Source: Chloroflexota bacterium (GTDB lineage: Bacteria; Chloroflexota; Dehalococcoidia; Lucifugimonadales; Lucifugimonadaceae). From it: a DNA stretch of 31,597 nucleotides. The DNA is taken from contig JACPRT010000071.1 of assembly GCA_016189845.1 (NCBI GenBank), positions 1-31,597 on the forward strand. Direction: 5' to 3'. The translations under genes were made by a program, and so were the position numbers. The notes below the pieces were generated by a model, which made no database searches, had not been told where the DNA came from, and saw nothing but the letters and a program-made list of their open reading frames with translations. Of the stretch, positions 22,635-29,971 are shown piece by piece (the stretch's first letter is position 1; every line of letters starts with the position of its first letter).

Positions 22635-22663
22635 TTGTGGAGGATTGACAGAACCCCGATACT
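22635..22663 (+). promoter_or_regulatory. Possible sigma-70 promoter of the transporter operon
   Basis: TTGTGG (22635-22640), a 17-nt spacer and GATACT (22658-22663) lie about 60 nt before the ATG at 22726. The match is partial (3/6 and 4/6). Confidence 0.3.
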
Positions 22664-22725
22664 ACCCGACGCGCACGGGGCTATGGCGTCGTATGGTGTG
22701 CGAAGTGGCGAGGAGGGGGCACCCC

Positions 22726-24477
22726 ATGGGGATGTCGGGTAGTTGGAAGGTCACCATCGTCGGTGGCCTGGCCGCTGTTGCCCTGCTGGCAGCAGCCTGT
22801 GGCGGCGAAAAAATCGTCGAACGGACGGTGGTCGTCGAAAAGCCCGTCGAAGTGGTCAAAGAGAAGATCGTCGAGAAGCCGGTCGAGGTAATCAAGGAAA
22901 AGATCGTGGAGAAGACGGTGGTGGTCGTACAGACCGCCACGGCGGTCCCCACGCCCGCGGCGGCGCCTGAGTCGGCAAAAATGGGCGGCAAACTCAGCGT
23001 CGCACTGGCCGCCGGCATATCCACGCTCGATGTCGGCCGCACGACCGGTACCACCGCGAGCACGCCTTCGTATGCAGTCCAGGAGTTCTTGCTGGCCTAC
23101 GACGAAAACCTGATCGCGCAGCCGTTACTGGTTGACACGTGGAGCCTCAGCCAGGACTCGAAGAAGTGGAGCTTCAAGCTCAGGGAGGGCATCAAGTTCC
23201 ACGACGGAACGCCGCTGACCGCAGAGCACGCGGTGAAATCGTGGTTGCGATGGGCCGACCGCGATAACTTCGGCAACACCATCCTCACCTTCGTCGACAA
23301 GGTAAATGCGACCGGCGAACTGACTTTCGACGTCAACATGCTGGAGCCGTCCGCGCTGGTCCTCGAGGGAATGGCTCGTATCGGCGGTTATTACCCGGTG
23401 ATCATCCCGCCGAAGATGTACAACATCCCGGCCGCTACCGGCGCCGACGTCATGATCGGTACCGGCCCGTACAAAGTGAAGCAGTATCTGCCCGGCGACC
23501 GCCTGACGGTGGACCGGTATGACGGCTACAAGCCGTCGTCGCTCAAGGCCTCGTTCATGAGCGGCAAGAAGGTTGCGTACTTCGACGAAGTCGCCTACGT
23601 GATCGTGCCAGACCAGAACAGCCGGATCGCGGCGCTCAAGACCGGGCAGATCGACATCCTCGATACGGTACCCGGGGACTTCTACAAGGACCTGTCGAAG
23701 ACAGCTGGCGTGACGGTGCAGATCATCACGAACAACTCGAACCGCCAGGGGGCGTGGATCGACAACGTGGACGGGATATTCAAGGACAAGCGTGTGCGAC
23801 AGGCATTCGCGATGGCATACCCGGTCGAAGATGCCCTGCGCGCGTCCTTCGGCGACTCGCAGTTTTGGACCGCTTGCCCGTCGATGATGCTGTGTGGAAC
23901 GAAGTGGGGCAACTTTGCCGACGGTTCACAAGGCATCTACAACGCAAGGGACGTAGCGAAGGCCAAACAGCTGGTCAAGGCTGCGGGCGTTGAAGGCGCC
24001 ACGGTCATCGTACTCAGTCCCGAGGACTTGCCCATCTACGCCAACCCGGCGTTGATCTCCCGAAAGGTGCTGGAGTCGATCGGTTTCAAGGTCGATTTCA
24101 AGGCAACCGACTGGGCGACGCAGACCAACTGGCGCGAGAAGCCCGAGCTCTGGGATGTGTTCCACACCGCAGGTGGCGGCGCATGGGGAGCGAACCCGTT
24201 GCTCAACAGCTCCCTCGCGAAGAACAAGTACTGGAACAAGTACCAGGACGAAACCGGGCGCATGACGGCCGGTATGGACAAGCTGGCCCGGGCAACTTCG
24301 GCAGAGCAGCAGCTGGCAATCGTGAAAGAGATGCAACTGGTGTTCTGGGAGGATATCCCGTACGTGTCGTTCGGGGACTCCTTCAACACGGCGGCACTAA
24401 GGAGCGACGTAGCGAACTCGCGAACCAGCTACGGGATGCCGTTCAACGTGTTCAACTCCTGGCGGGAAAAGAAGTAG
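22726..24477 (+). CDS. ABC transporter substrate-binding lipoprotein, family 5 (peptide/opine type)
   Basis: A 583-residue extracytoplasmic binding protein. The signal peptide has a basic start, a hydrophobic stretch (IVGGLAAVALLAAA) and the lipidation cysteine C25 (AAACGG). A tethering linker follows: 12-residue repeats VEKPVEVxKEKI at 37-60 and a Thr/Pro/Ala stretch to about 85. The mature SBP_bac_5 fold starts at MGGKLSVALAAGISTLDVGR and includes the family motif region WSFKLREGIKFHDGTPLTAE. ATG 22726 is 6 nt after AGGAGGGGG. The protein captures peptides, opines or similar solutes for the permeases downstream. A strong palindromic terminator follows, which should give more binding protein than permease. 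Confidence 0.92.
   Translation: MGMSGSWKVTIVGGLAAVALLAAACGGEKIVERTVVVEKPVEVVKEKIVEKPVEVIKEKIVEKTVVVVQTATAVPTPAAAPESAKMGGKLSVALAAGISTLDVGRTTGTTASTPSYAVQEFLLAYDENLIAQPLLVDTWSLSQDSKKWSFKLREGIKFHDGTPLTAEHAVKSWLRWADRDNFGNTILTFVDKVNATGELTFDVNMLEPSALVLEGMARIGGYYPVIIPPKMYNIPAATGADVMIGTGPYKVKQYLPGDRLTVDRYDGYKPSSLKASFMSGKKVAYFDEVAYVIVPDQNSRIAALKTGQIDILDTVPGDFYKDLSKTAGVTVQIITNNSNRQGAWIDNVDGIFKDKRVRQAFAMAYPVEDALRASFGDSQFWTACPSMMLCGTKWGNFADGSQGIYNARDVAKAKQLVKAAGVEGATVIVLSPEDLPIYANPALISRKVLESIGFKVDFKATDWATQTNWREKPELWDVFHTAGGGAWGANPLLNSSLAKNKYWNKYQDETGRMTAGMDKLARATSAEQQLAIVKEMQLVFWEDIPYVSFGDSFNTAALRSDVANSRTSYGMPFNVFNSWREKK
22834..22905 (+). repeat. Two 36-nt in-frame repeats encoding VEKPVEVxKEKI
   Basis: Residues 37-48 and 49-60 of the binding lipoprotein are identical except for one Val/Ile, with a third partial unit (VEKTV) after. 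They form a charged, extended membrane tether between the lipidated cysteine and the binding fold. Confidence 0.8.
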
Positions 24478-24495
24478 GAATAGGTAGGAAGCTGT

Positions 24496-24533
24496 GGCAG
24501 GAGACCCGGCCGGCCGGGTCTCCTGCCGTTTTA
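24496..24533 (+). terminator. Strong intrinsic terminator/attenuator between binding protein and permease genes
   Basis: GGCAGGAGACCCGGCC (24496-24511) and GGCCGGGTCTCCTGCC (24512-24527) form a perfect 32-nt palindrome, followed by GTTTTA. The central bases must serve as loop, leaving a stem of about 14 bp. It starts 18 nt after the binding-protein stop and 73 nt before the permease ATG. Confidence 0.8.
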
Positions 24534-24568
24534 TCGCCGCGAGCCCGCGGTAAGATCATCACCTTCCC

Positions 24569-25510
24569 ATGACTGGCTACATCATCAAGCGGGTGCTCGC
24601 GGCTATCCCGATTCTCGTCTTCGTCGGGCTCGTCACGTTCTCGCTCGTGCATATCGCTCCTGGCGACGCCGCCAACATCATGGCGGGTGACTACGCGGGA
24701 CCGGACGACGTCAAGAAGATTCGAGCCGAACTCGGTCTCGACAAGCCCCTCGGCCGGCAATTCATAGATTGGGTCAAGAGAACGGCAACCGGAGACCTGG
24801 GCCGCTCGATCTTCTCCGGTCAATCGGTTGGCAAGCTCGTGAAACAGCGCCTCAACCCAACGCTGAGCCTGACTGTGGGCGGAGGTTTGCTCGCCGTCCT
24901 CATCGGCATTCCGCTTGGGGTAGTGGCCGCGTGGAAGTCGAACACCATTGTGGACCGAGTTGCCCAGGTATTTGCGGCGCTGGGGCTTGCGATTCCCGGA
25001 TTCTGGCTCGGATTCATCCTCCTCTGGGCATTTGCGGTCAACTGGCGGATCTTTCCAGCGATCGGTTTCGTGAGCATCTTCGACGACGTCGGCGGGTTCT
25101 TCCGAAGCATCGCCCTTCCATGCCTTCTGCTCGGAGTCACAGGGTCCGCCGTCCTGGTCCGCATGACCCGTGCATCGCTGCTCGAAGTCTTCCGGGAGGA
25201 CTACATCCGCACGGCCCGGGCGAAGGGTCTGGGGGAACGTGCCGTGCTCTTCAGGCACGGTCTGCGAGCGGGTGCAATCCCGATCATCACAGTCGTCGGT
25301 TTCCTGGCTGCGGGCCTTCTGACCGGAGTGGTGGTCACAGAAACGGTGTTCACCATCCCCGGCGTCGGGCGCCTCGTTGCCGAAGCTGTGCAGCAACGTG
25401 ACTTCCCAATCGTGCAGTCGTTGCTGATGCTGCTGGCATCGGTCTACGTCCTTGTGAACCTGCTCGTCGACATTGCCTACGCGTACGTCGACCCCCGGGT
25501 GAGGCTCTAA
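24569..25510 (+). CDS. ABC transporter permease, DppB/OppB type
   Basis: A 313-residue inner-membrane permease. The N-terminal TM1 begins at MTGYIIKRVLAAIPILVFVG, followed by the periplasmic loop with GLDKPLGRQFIDWVKRTATG typical of DppB/OppB. Then come further membrane helices and the EAA-loop region DYIRTARAKGLGERAVLFRHG that docks on the ATPase. TVFTIPGVGRLV is a family signature near the C terminus. No ribosome binding site precedes the ATG; a TAAGAT 13 nt upstream of it might serve as a -10 box for a promoter downstream of the terminator. It is followed after 1 nt by the DppC-type gene, its normal heterodimer partner. Confidence 0.92.
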   Translation: MTGYIIKRVLAAIPILVFVGLVTFSLVHIAPGDAANIMAGDYAGPDDVKKIRAELGLDKPLGRQFIDWVKRTATGDLGRSIFSGQSVGKLVKQRLNPTLSLTVGGGLLAVLIGIPLGVVAAWKSNTIVDRVAQVFAALGLAIPGFWLGFILLWAFAVNWRIFPAIGFVSIFDDVGGFFRSIALPCLLLGVTGSAVLVRMTRASLLEVFREDYIRTARAKGLGERAVLFRHGLRAGAIPIITVVGFLAAGLLTGVVVTETVFTIPGVGRLVAEAVQQRDFPIVQSLLMLLASVYVLVNLLVDIAYAYVDPRVRL

Positions 25511-25511
25511 C

Positions 25512-26396
25512 GTGGCGGTCGAAGTTGCTGGCCGGCTGCGTCAGGTCGCGGCGGCGGGTCAAGGGATCGGGCTATGGCGGCTGATACGTACGAGGACCAC
25601 CTTCGCTGCTGGCGCGGCGATCCTCATCCTGGTCAGCCTCATGGCGATAATCGCGCCGGTCATCCAGAGGCACGACCCGCAGGGACTAAGCCCCGTCGAC
25701 AGAGTGGAACCTCCGAGCGCACAGCACTGGTTCGGGACAGACCACCTTGGCCGGGACGTATACGCCCGCACCGTTCACGGAGCCCGAATATCGTTGCGCG
25801 TGGCTGCGTCAGTAGCGCTGATCGTAAGCATCGTCGGCGTCACGATCGGCGTCGTCGTGGGCTACAACCGAATCGCAGACAACATCGCGATGCGCCTGCT
25901 CGATGGCATGATGGCGTTCCCAACTCTGATCCTGGCCCTTGCGTTGGTGGCGACTCTGGGTTCGAGTCTGAACAACGTCATCATGGTGATTTGCATCGTG
26001 GATACGCCGGGGATGGTGAGGATCGTGCGCGGCATGGTCCTGAGTCTGCGTGAGCGCCCGTACGTGGACGCCGCGCGCGCCATCGGAACGCCACTCCCGA
26101 TGATCCTGCTTCGCGAGATCGCCCCAAATACGATCGCGCCTGTCCTGGTGCAATCGTCGGTGTACTTCGGGTCGGCTATCCTCACGGAGTCGGCGCTGAG
26201 TTTCCTGGGCGTCGGTACCCCGCCGTACATTCCAAGCTGGGGGAATATCATCGGCCAGGGACGGGCTTACATTCAGGTCGGTTTCTGGATCGCATTCTTC
26301 CCGGGCGTCTTCCTGGCGCTCACTGTGCTGGCGGCGAATCTCGTGGGGGATGGCTTGAGAGATCTCCTCGATCCGCGACTTCGAGGCGCGCGTTGA
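25512..26396 (+). CDS. ABC transporter permease, DppC/OppC type
   Basis: A 294-residue permease starting at GTG 25512, one base after the DppB-type stop. One N-terminal helix (about 31-49) is followed by the DppC-family loop HWFGTDHLGRDVYARTVHGA (72-91). The remaining membrane helices include the EAA loop YVDAARAIGTPLPMILLREI. LTESALSFLGVGTPPYIPSWG is the classic DppC C-terminal signature. It forms the membrane channel with the DppB-type subunit. Its TGA overlaps the TTG of the following lipoprotein gene (TTGA). Confidence 0.92.
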   Translation: MAVEVAGRLRQVAAAGQGIGLWRLIRTRTTFAAGAAILILVSLMAIIAPVIQRHDPQGLSPVDRVEPPSAQHWFGTDHLGRDVYARTVHGARISLRVAASVALIVSIVGVTIGVVVGYNRIADNIAMRLLDGMMAFPTLILALALVATLGSSLNNVIMVICIVDTPGMVRIVRGMVLSLRERPYVDAARAIGTPLPMILLREIAPNTIAPVLVQSSVYFGSAILTESALSFLGVGTPPYIPSWGNIIGQGRAYIQVGFWIAFFPGVFLALTVLAANLVGDGLRDLLDPRLRGAR

Positions 26397-27031
26397 CCCG
26401 GGCTCATCGGCTCTCCGGCTTGTTGGTTGGATGCATCGCTACCCTTTTCGTTGGTTGCGGTGGCGCCGAGGACCAGGAGCCTCTGGCCACTACGCCGGCC
26501 GAGAGCGCGACCACGGTCCAATCCGGCGCACAGGGGGAACCGGTCGATTACTCGAAGGGCGTAAAGGTCCCCATCCCGGCGGCCGGTTACGTGACCTTTG
26601 TGCCAGCCGCCTCCCCCACTGCCCGCCCGGTCGAAGGCACTCCGACTCCGACGCCGCCCCCGTTCACGTTCAGCGAGAAGACGACCGCAGTCCTGATCGA
26701 CACCCTCGAGTCCACGCCGAGAACGAGTGCGCGACAGATCGTCACCGACTATCGCGACGACCCGTCCGTAGCTGAAGCCCGCTACAGGGGCAAACCGGTT
26801 GTGATACAGGGGACGATCAAAGAGGCGGGGAGAGACTCGGCCGGAAATCCGTTCGTGGTGTTCAATGCGGGACGCGGCACGCTGCGGTGCGAATTTGCGG
26901 TGATAAGCGAACCCGAACTGCTGCGACTCACACCCGCGGGGACGAATGCCACGGTTGGAACCGTGGAAGCGTTTGATCCCTCCGAGCTGAGCGTGACGGC
27001 CCGGCAATGCAAGCTGGTACTGGGCTACTAG
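26393..27031 (+). CDS. Small lipoprotein with OB-fold (tRNA_anti-like) domain
   Basis: A 212-residue predicted lipoprotein from TTG 26393, overlapping the DppC-type stop. A short basic start and a hydrophobic stretch lead to the lipidation site at C22 (LFVGCGG). The linker 25-95 is rich in Thr, Pro and Ala (GTPTPTPPP). From about 112, VTDYRDDPSVAEARYRGKPV and IQGTIKEAGRDSAGNPFVVF resemble the tRNA_anti-like OB-fold family, in which an opening 'Y-x-D/N' helix precedes a 'YKGK-x-h-x-V-x-G' strand; despite the name these proteins are usually exported and unlinked to tRNA. C166 and C206 might form a disulfide. It occupies the slot where a DppD ATPase gene is usual. The role in transport is unknown. 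Confidence 0.72.
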   Translation: MTRAHRLSGLLVGCIATLFVGCGGAEDQEPLATTPAESATTVQSGAQGEPVDYSKGVKVPIPAAGYVTFVPAASPTARPVEGTPTPTPPPFTFSEKTTAVLIDTLESTPRTSARQIVTDYRDDPSVAEARYRGKPVVIQGTIKEAGRDSAGNPFVVFNAGRGTLRCEFAVISEPELLRLTPAGTNATVGTVEAFDPSELSVTARQCKLVLGY

Positions 27032-27041
27032 CCGGTACCGG

Positions 27042-28166
27042 GTGCTAACCGGTATTGGGTTGCGAGGCGGATTGATAACGCAAACGAGCACGCCACCGAC
27101 CACGCAAACGGGCGCTTCTCACACTCCCGCCGTCCTGGAGCAATCGCGTCCGCTCCTGGAGGTTCGCAACCTCCAGGTTCACTTTCCCGTTACCCGCGGG
27201 TTCATCCTGCAGCGCCGGATCGGCAGCATCAAGGCCGTGGACGGCGTCAACTTTTCCATCAACCCGGGCGAAACGCTGGGTCTGGTGGGAGAGAGCGGCT
27301 CGGGCAAGACGACGACCGGCCGCGCGATCTTGCAACTGACGAGGCCAACAGGCGGCGAGATCCTCTTCGACGGCCATGATCTGGTCAACCTTAACGGATC
27401 GGAACTGCGCAAGATGCGCCGCAGCATCGGCGTGGTATTCCAGGACCCTTACGGCGCACTCAATCCCCGTGCCACCGCAGGACAGATCGTCGGGGCGCCG
27501 CTGGTGGTCCACAAGCTCCATGAGAGCAAGGCGGAATATCGAAAACACGTCGAGAGTCTGTTCGAGACCGTGGGGTTGAATCGGTCGATGACCCGCCGGT
27601 ATCCGCATGAGTTCAGCGGCGGCCAACGCCAGCGATTGGGGGTCGCCCGGGCGCTGGCCGCGCGACCCCGGCTGGTGATCCTGGACGAACCGGTTTCCTC
27701 CCTGGACGTATCGATCCAGGCACAGATAATCAACCTGCTTCAGGACCTTCAGGCTCGGTTCAAGCTCTCCTACCTGTTTATCGCACACGACCTCTCGGTG
27801 GTGCGGCACATTAGCAACCGCGTCGCCGTGATGTACCTCGGCAAGATCGTCGAGACTGCCGATCGCAACGAGTTGTACCGGAACCCGTTGCATCCGTATA
27901 CGAAGGCTTTGCTCTCGGCGGCGCCAGTGCCAGACCCGATTGTCGAGCGCAAGAGCGCCCGAATCGTCTTGAAGGGGGATATCCCCAGTCCGTTGAACCC
28001 TCCGTCGGGTTGTGTGTTCCACACGCGGTGTCCGATCGCGGTGCCCGAATGCAGTCAGACGGTGCCGGAGCTCAGGCAATTTGGTCCCCTTCATGCGGCC
28101 GCGTGTATCCGGGTGCCCGGATATGGGGATGCCAGGCCGGATAGCTCGGGCGAGAAGCATGTATGA
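27042..28166 (+). CDS. ABC transporter ATPase, DppF/OppF type
   Basis: A 374-residue ATPase. Walker A GESGSGKTT (83-91), Q-loop VVFQDPYGALNPR (131-143), signature FSGGQRQRLGVARAL (191-205), Walker B LVILDEPVSSLD (211-222) and H-loop IAHDLSVV. The C-terminal oligopeptide/dipeptide extension has NPLHPYTKALLSAAPVPDP and cysteines in CVFHTRCP, PECSQ and AACIR. The start is uncertain: GTG 27042 gives a 38-residue Thr-rich leader before the usual PLLEVRNLQVHF, and TTG 27072 is an alternative. It energises the two permeases upstream. No DppD partner is encoded in this operon, so it either works as a homodimer or borrows a partner. It overlaps the amidohydrolase gene by 8 nt. Confidence 0.9.
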   Translation: MLTGIGLRGGLITQTSTPPTTQTGASHTPAVLEQSRPLLEVRNLQVHFPVTRGFILQRRIGSIKAVDGVNFSINPGETLGLVGESGSGKTTTGRAILQLTRPTGGEILFDGHDLVNLNGSELRKMRRSIGVVFQDPYGALNPRATAGQIVGAPLVVHKLHESKAEYRKHVESLFETVGLNRSMTRRYPHEFSGGQRQRLGVARALAARPRLVILDEPVSSLDVSIQAQIINLLQDLQARFKLSYLFIAHDLSVVRHISNRVAVMYLGKIVETADRNELYRNPLHPYTKALLSAAPVPDPIVERKSARIVLKGDIPSPLNPPSGCVFHTRCPIAVPECSQTVPELRQFGPLHAAACIRVPGYGDARPDSSGEKHV

Positions 28167-29748
28167 CGTTCTGATCCGCGGCGGGCAGGTCGTCGACGGG
28201 ACAGGGACCTCCGGCGTTTACGCAGACGTCGCCATCGCGGACGACACCTTCGTGGCGATCGGGCGCCTGGAAGCTGAGGCGGCGAGGACGATCGACGCCA
28301 CGGGACTTGTGGTAGCGCCCGGGTTCATCGACCTTCACAGCCACGCCGACTTCAACTTCTTCATCGATCCGACTGCTGACAGCAAGATCACGCAGGGTGT
28401 CACGCTCGAGCTTGTCGGCAACTGCGGCATGAGCTTCTGCGCTCCTTTGATCGGCGAGGCGGCAGAAGACCTTGCCACACGCTCCGCGTGGTACGGCACC
28501 GGATGGCGACCGAGCTGGACGGAGTTTGGGGGCTACCTGGACGAACTCGAAAAGCAGGGCGCGACATTGAACGTCGCCACGCAGGTAGGCCACGGTACGG
28601 TCCGCAAAGCCGTGATGGGCAGTCAGACCCGAGCCCCATCCCCGGAAGAGCAGAGCCGCATGCAGGCTCTCGTGGGAGAGAGCCTCGATGCCGGCGCCCT
28701 GGGCTTCTCGACCGGGCTGTCGATGCCGCCTGGCTACTATGCCCTCACGCCTGAAGTCATCGCGCTGGCAAAAGAGGCGGCCTCGCGCGGGAAGCTGTAT
28801 TCGACGCACGCCAGGGATTCGGGCGATGAAGGTTCTGGCCTGTTCGTTGCAATCGAGGAGGCCCTGGAAATAGGCAGGCGCACCGGGGTCAAGGTCGAGT
28901 TCTCGCACATCAAGTGCAACGGATCGACGCGCGGCCGGTCGCCAGAGGTGATCGCGCGGATCGAAGCGGCGCGCAAGGAGGGGATCGATATCGCCGCGGA
29001 TGTCTATCCCTACATCGCGGCGAGCGGACCGATGAGCGGCAACGTCTTCCCGCGGTGGGCGATGGATGGCGGCCGCCAGAAGGCGCTCGAGCGCATGGCC
29101 GATGCAGACCTGCGGGCCATGGCTCGCGCTCATTTGGACGAACGAATCTCCAGCATAGGAGGGCCCGAACGGCTCATGGTTGCTTCGTACCCTCCCAACC
29201 GTGAATTCGAGGGGCGCGATCTGCCGAATATTGCCGTGGACCTGAAATGCGATCCCGCCGAGGCTCTGGTCCGGCTATTTGAGAAATACGACGTTCAGTT
29301 GATCCTCTCCGGCATGGCGCAGGCGGACCTGGACCGATTCCTGGCGTCGCCATTCGTGGCGGTCGCATCGGACGGCAGCTCGATCAAGTCGACCGGTCCC
29401 CTCTCTGCGGGCAACCCACACCCGCGCAGCTATGGCACGTTCCCGCGGTTCATCGATCAGGCGGTGCGGGCGTCGAAGCTGGTGTCCCTGGAAGAAGCGG
29501 TGCGGAAGATGACGACTTTGCCCGCCGAGCGGCTCGGCCTGACTCGACGTGGCCGGCTGGCCGCCGGCTATGCGGCCGACGTTGCGGTGTTTGACCCCTG
29601 GACATTGGCGGACCGGGCAACCTTTTCGGAACCGCACCAGTACTCGACGGGGATCGAGTACGTCCTGGTCAACGGGGTTCCGGTGGTCGATGACGGCAAG
29701 CCGACCGGACGGATGCCGGGCCGCGTACTGCGCGACAAGACGACGTAG
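28159..29748 (+). CDS. D-aminoacylase/N-acyl-D-amino-acid amidohydrolase family enzyme
   Basis: A 529-residue amidohydrolase-superfamily protein. Metal-site residues follow the D-aminoacylase pattern: H60 and H62 (DLHSHADF), bridging C89 (VGNCGMSF), H217 (STHARDSGDEG), H250 (EFSHIK) and D405 (VASDGSS). The small beta-sandwich domain is built from both ends (MYDVLIRGGQVVDGTGTSG; AAGYAADVAVFDP). The family hydrolyses N-acyl-D-amino acids, or dihydropyrimidinase/hydantoin-like amides. The start ATG 28159 lies within the end of the ATPase gene (8-nt overlap); earlier in-frame starts would overlap it far more. As last gene of the transporter operon it probably processes the imported compound in the cytoplasm. 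Confidence 0.9.
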   Translation: MYDVLIRGGQVVDGTGTSGVYADVAIADDTFVAIGRLEAEAARTIDATGLVVAPGFIDLHSHADFNFFIDPTADSKITQGVTLELVGNCGMSFCAPLIGEAAEDLATRSAWYGTGWRPSWTEFGGYLDELEKQGATLNVATQVGHGTVRKAVMGSQTRAPSPEEQSRMQALVGESLDAGALGFSTGLSMPPGYYALTPEVIALAKEAASRGKLYSTHARDSGDEGSGLFVAIEEALEIGRRTGVKVEFSHIKCNGSTRGRSPEVIARIEAARKEGIDIAADVYPYIAASGPMSGNVFPRWAMDGGRQKALERMADADLRAMARAHLDERISSIGGPERLMVASYPPNREFEGRDLPNIAVDLKCDPAEALVRLFEKYDVQLILSGMAQADLDRFLASPFVAVASDGSSIKSTGPLSAGNPHPRSYGTFPRFIDQAVRASKLVSLEEAVRKMTTLPAERLGLTRRGRLAAGYAADVAVFDPWTLADRATFSEPHQYSTGIEYVLVNGVPVVDDGKPTGRMPGRVLRDKTT

Positions 29749-29782
29749 CGCCACGCCGGGATCGCGGCGCCTCCTGCCGGTC

Positions 29783-29947
29783 TCAATGTGCGCCGGCCGC
29801 AAACTGGTCGACGAAGACCGCGGTGCCGGGGAATGCTCGGACGAGGCGGCGGTCGCCGGCGACGAGCACCAAGCCCACATGTCCGGCGGGCGATTGGGAA
29901 AATGCGAGCCCGTCGTAAGGCGCCGTATCGCCAACGACTACAATCGG
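29783..29947 (-). pseudogene. Possible C-terminal remnant of a PIN-domain (VapC-like) protein
   Basis: Minus-strand frame ending at TGA 29783, upstream of the helicase start. It reads TAPYDGLAFSQSP and then VGLVLVAGDRRLVRAFPG, before a short tail to the stop. The order 'T-x-YD-x-L ... hxLVTaDRRLxRA' is the last third of PIN-domain RNases, with the two late acidic residues. No start codon with a ribosome binding site precedes it, and the upstream frame runs antisense into the helicase coding region, so it looks like a truncated relic. The match is by eye over about 45 residues; it could be chance or an unrelated short gene. Confidence 0.35.
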
Positions 29948-29971
29948 CCTGAGCTGGTCGGACTGAAATTT

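Noticed and set aside
22645..22650. Perfect TTGACA upstream of the binding lipoprotein as a -35 box
   Set aside because: No -10-like hexamer occurs at 16-18 nt downstream; the weaker TTGTGG-N17-GATACT pair overlapping it is better spaced.
29786..29971. Extending the SNF2 gene to the in-frame ATG at 29786
   Set aside because: The extra 62 codons do not look like the family's N terminus, and the opposite strand reads like a PIN tail there; ATG 29972 begins the recognisable region.
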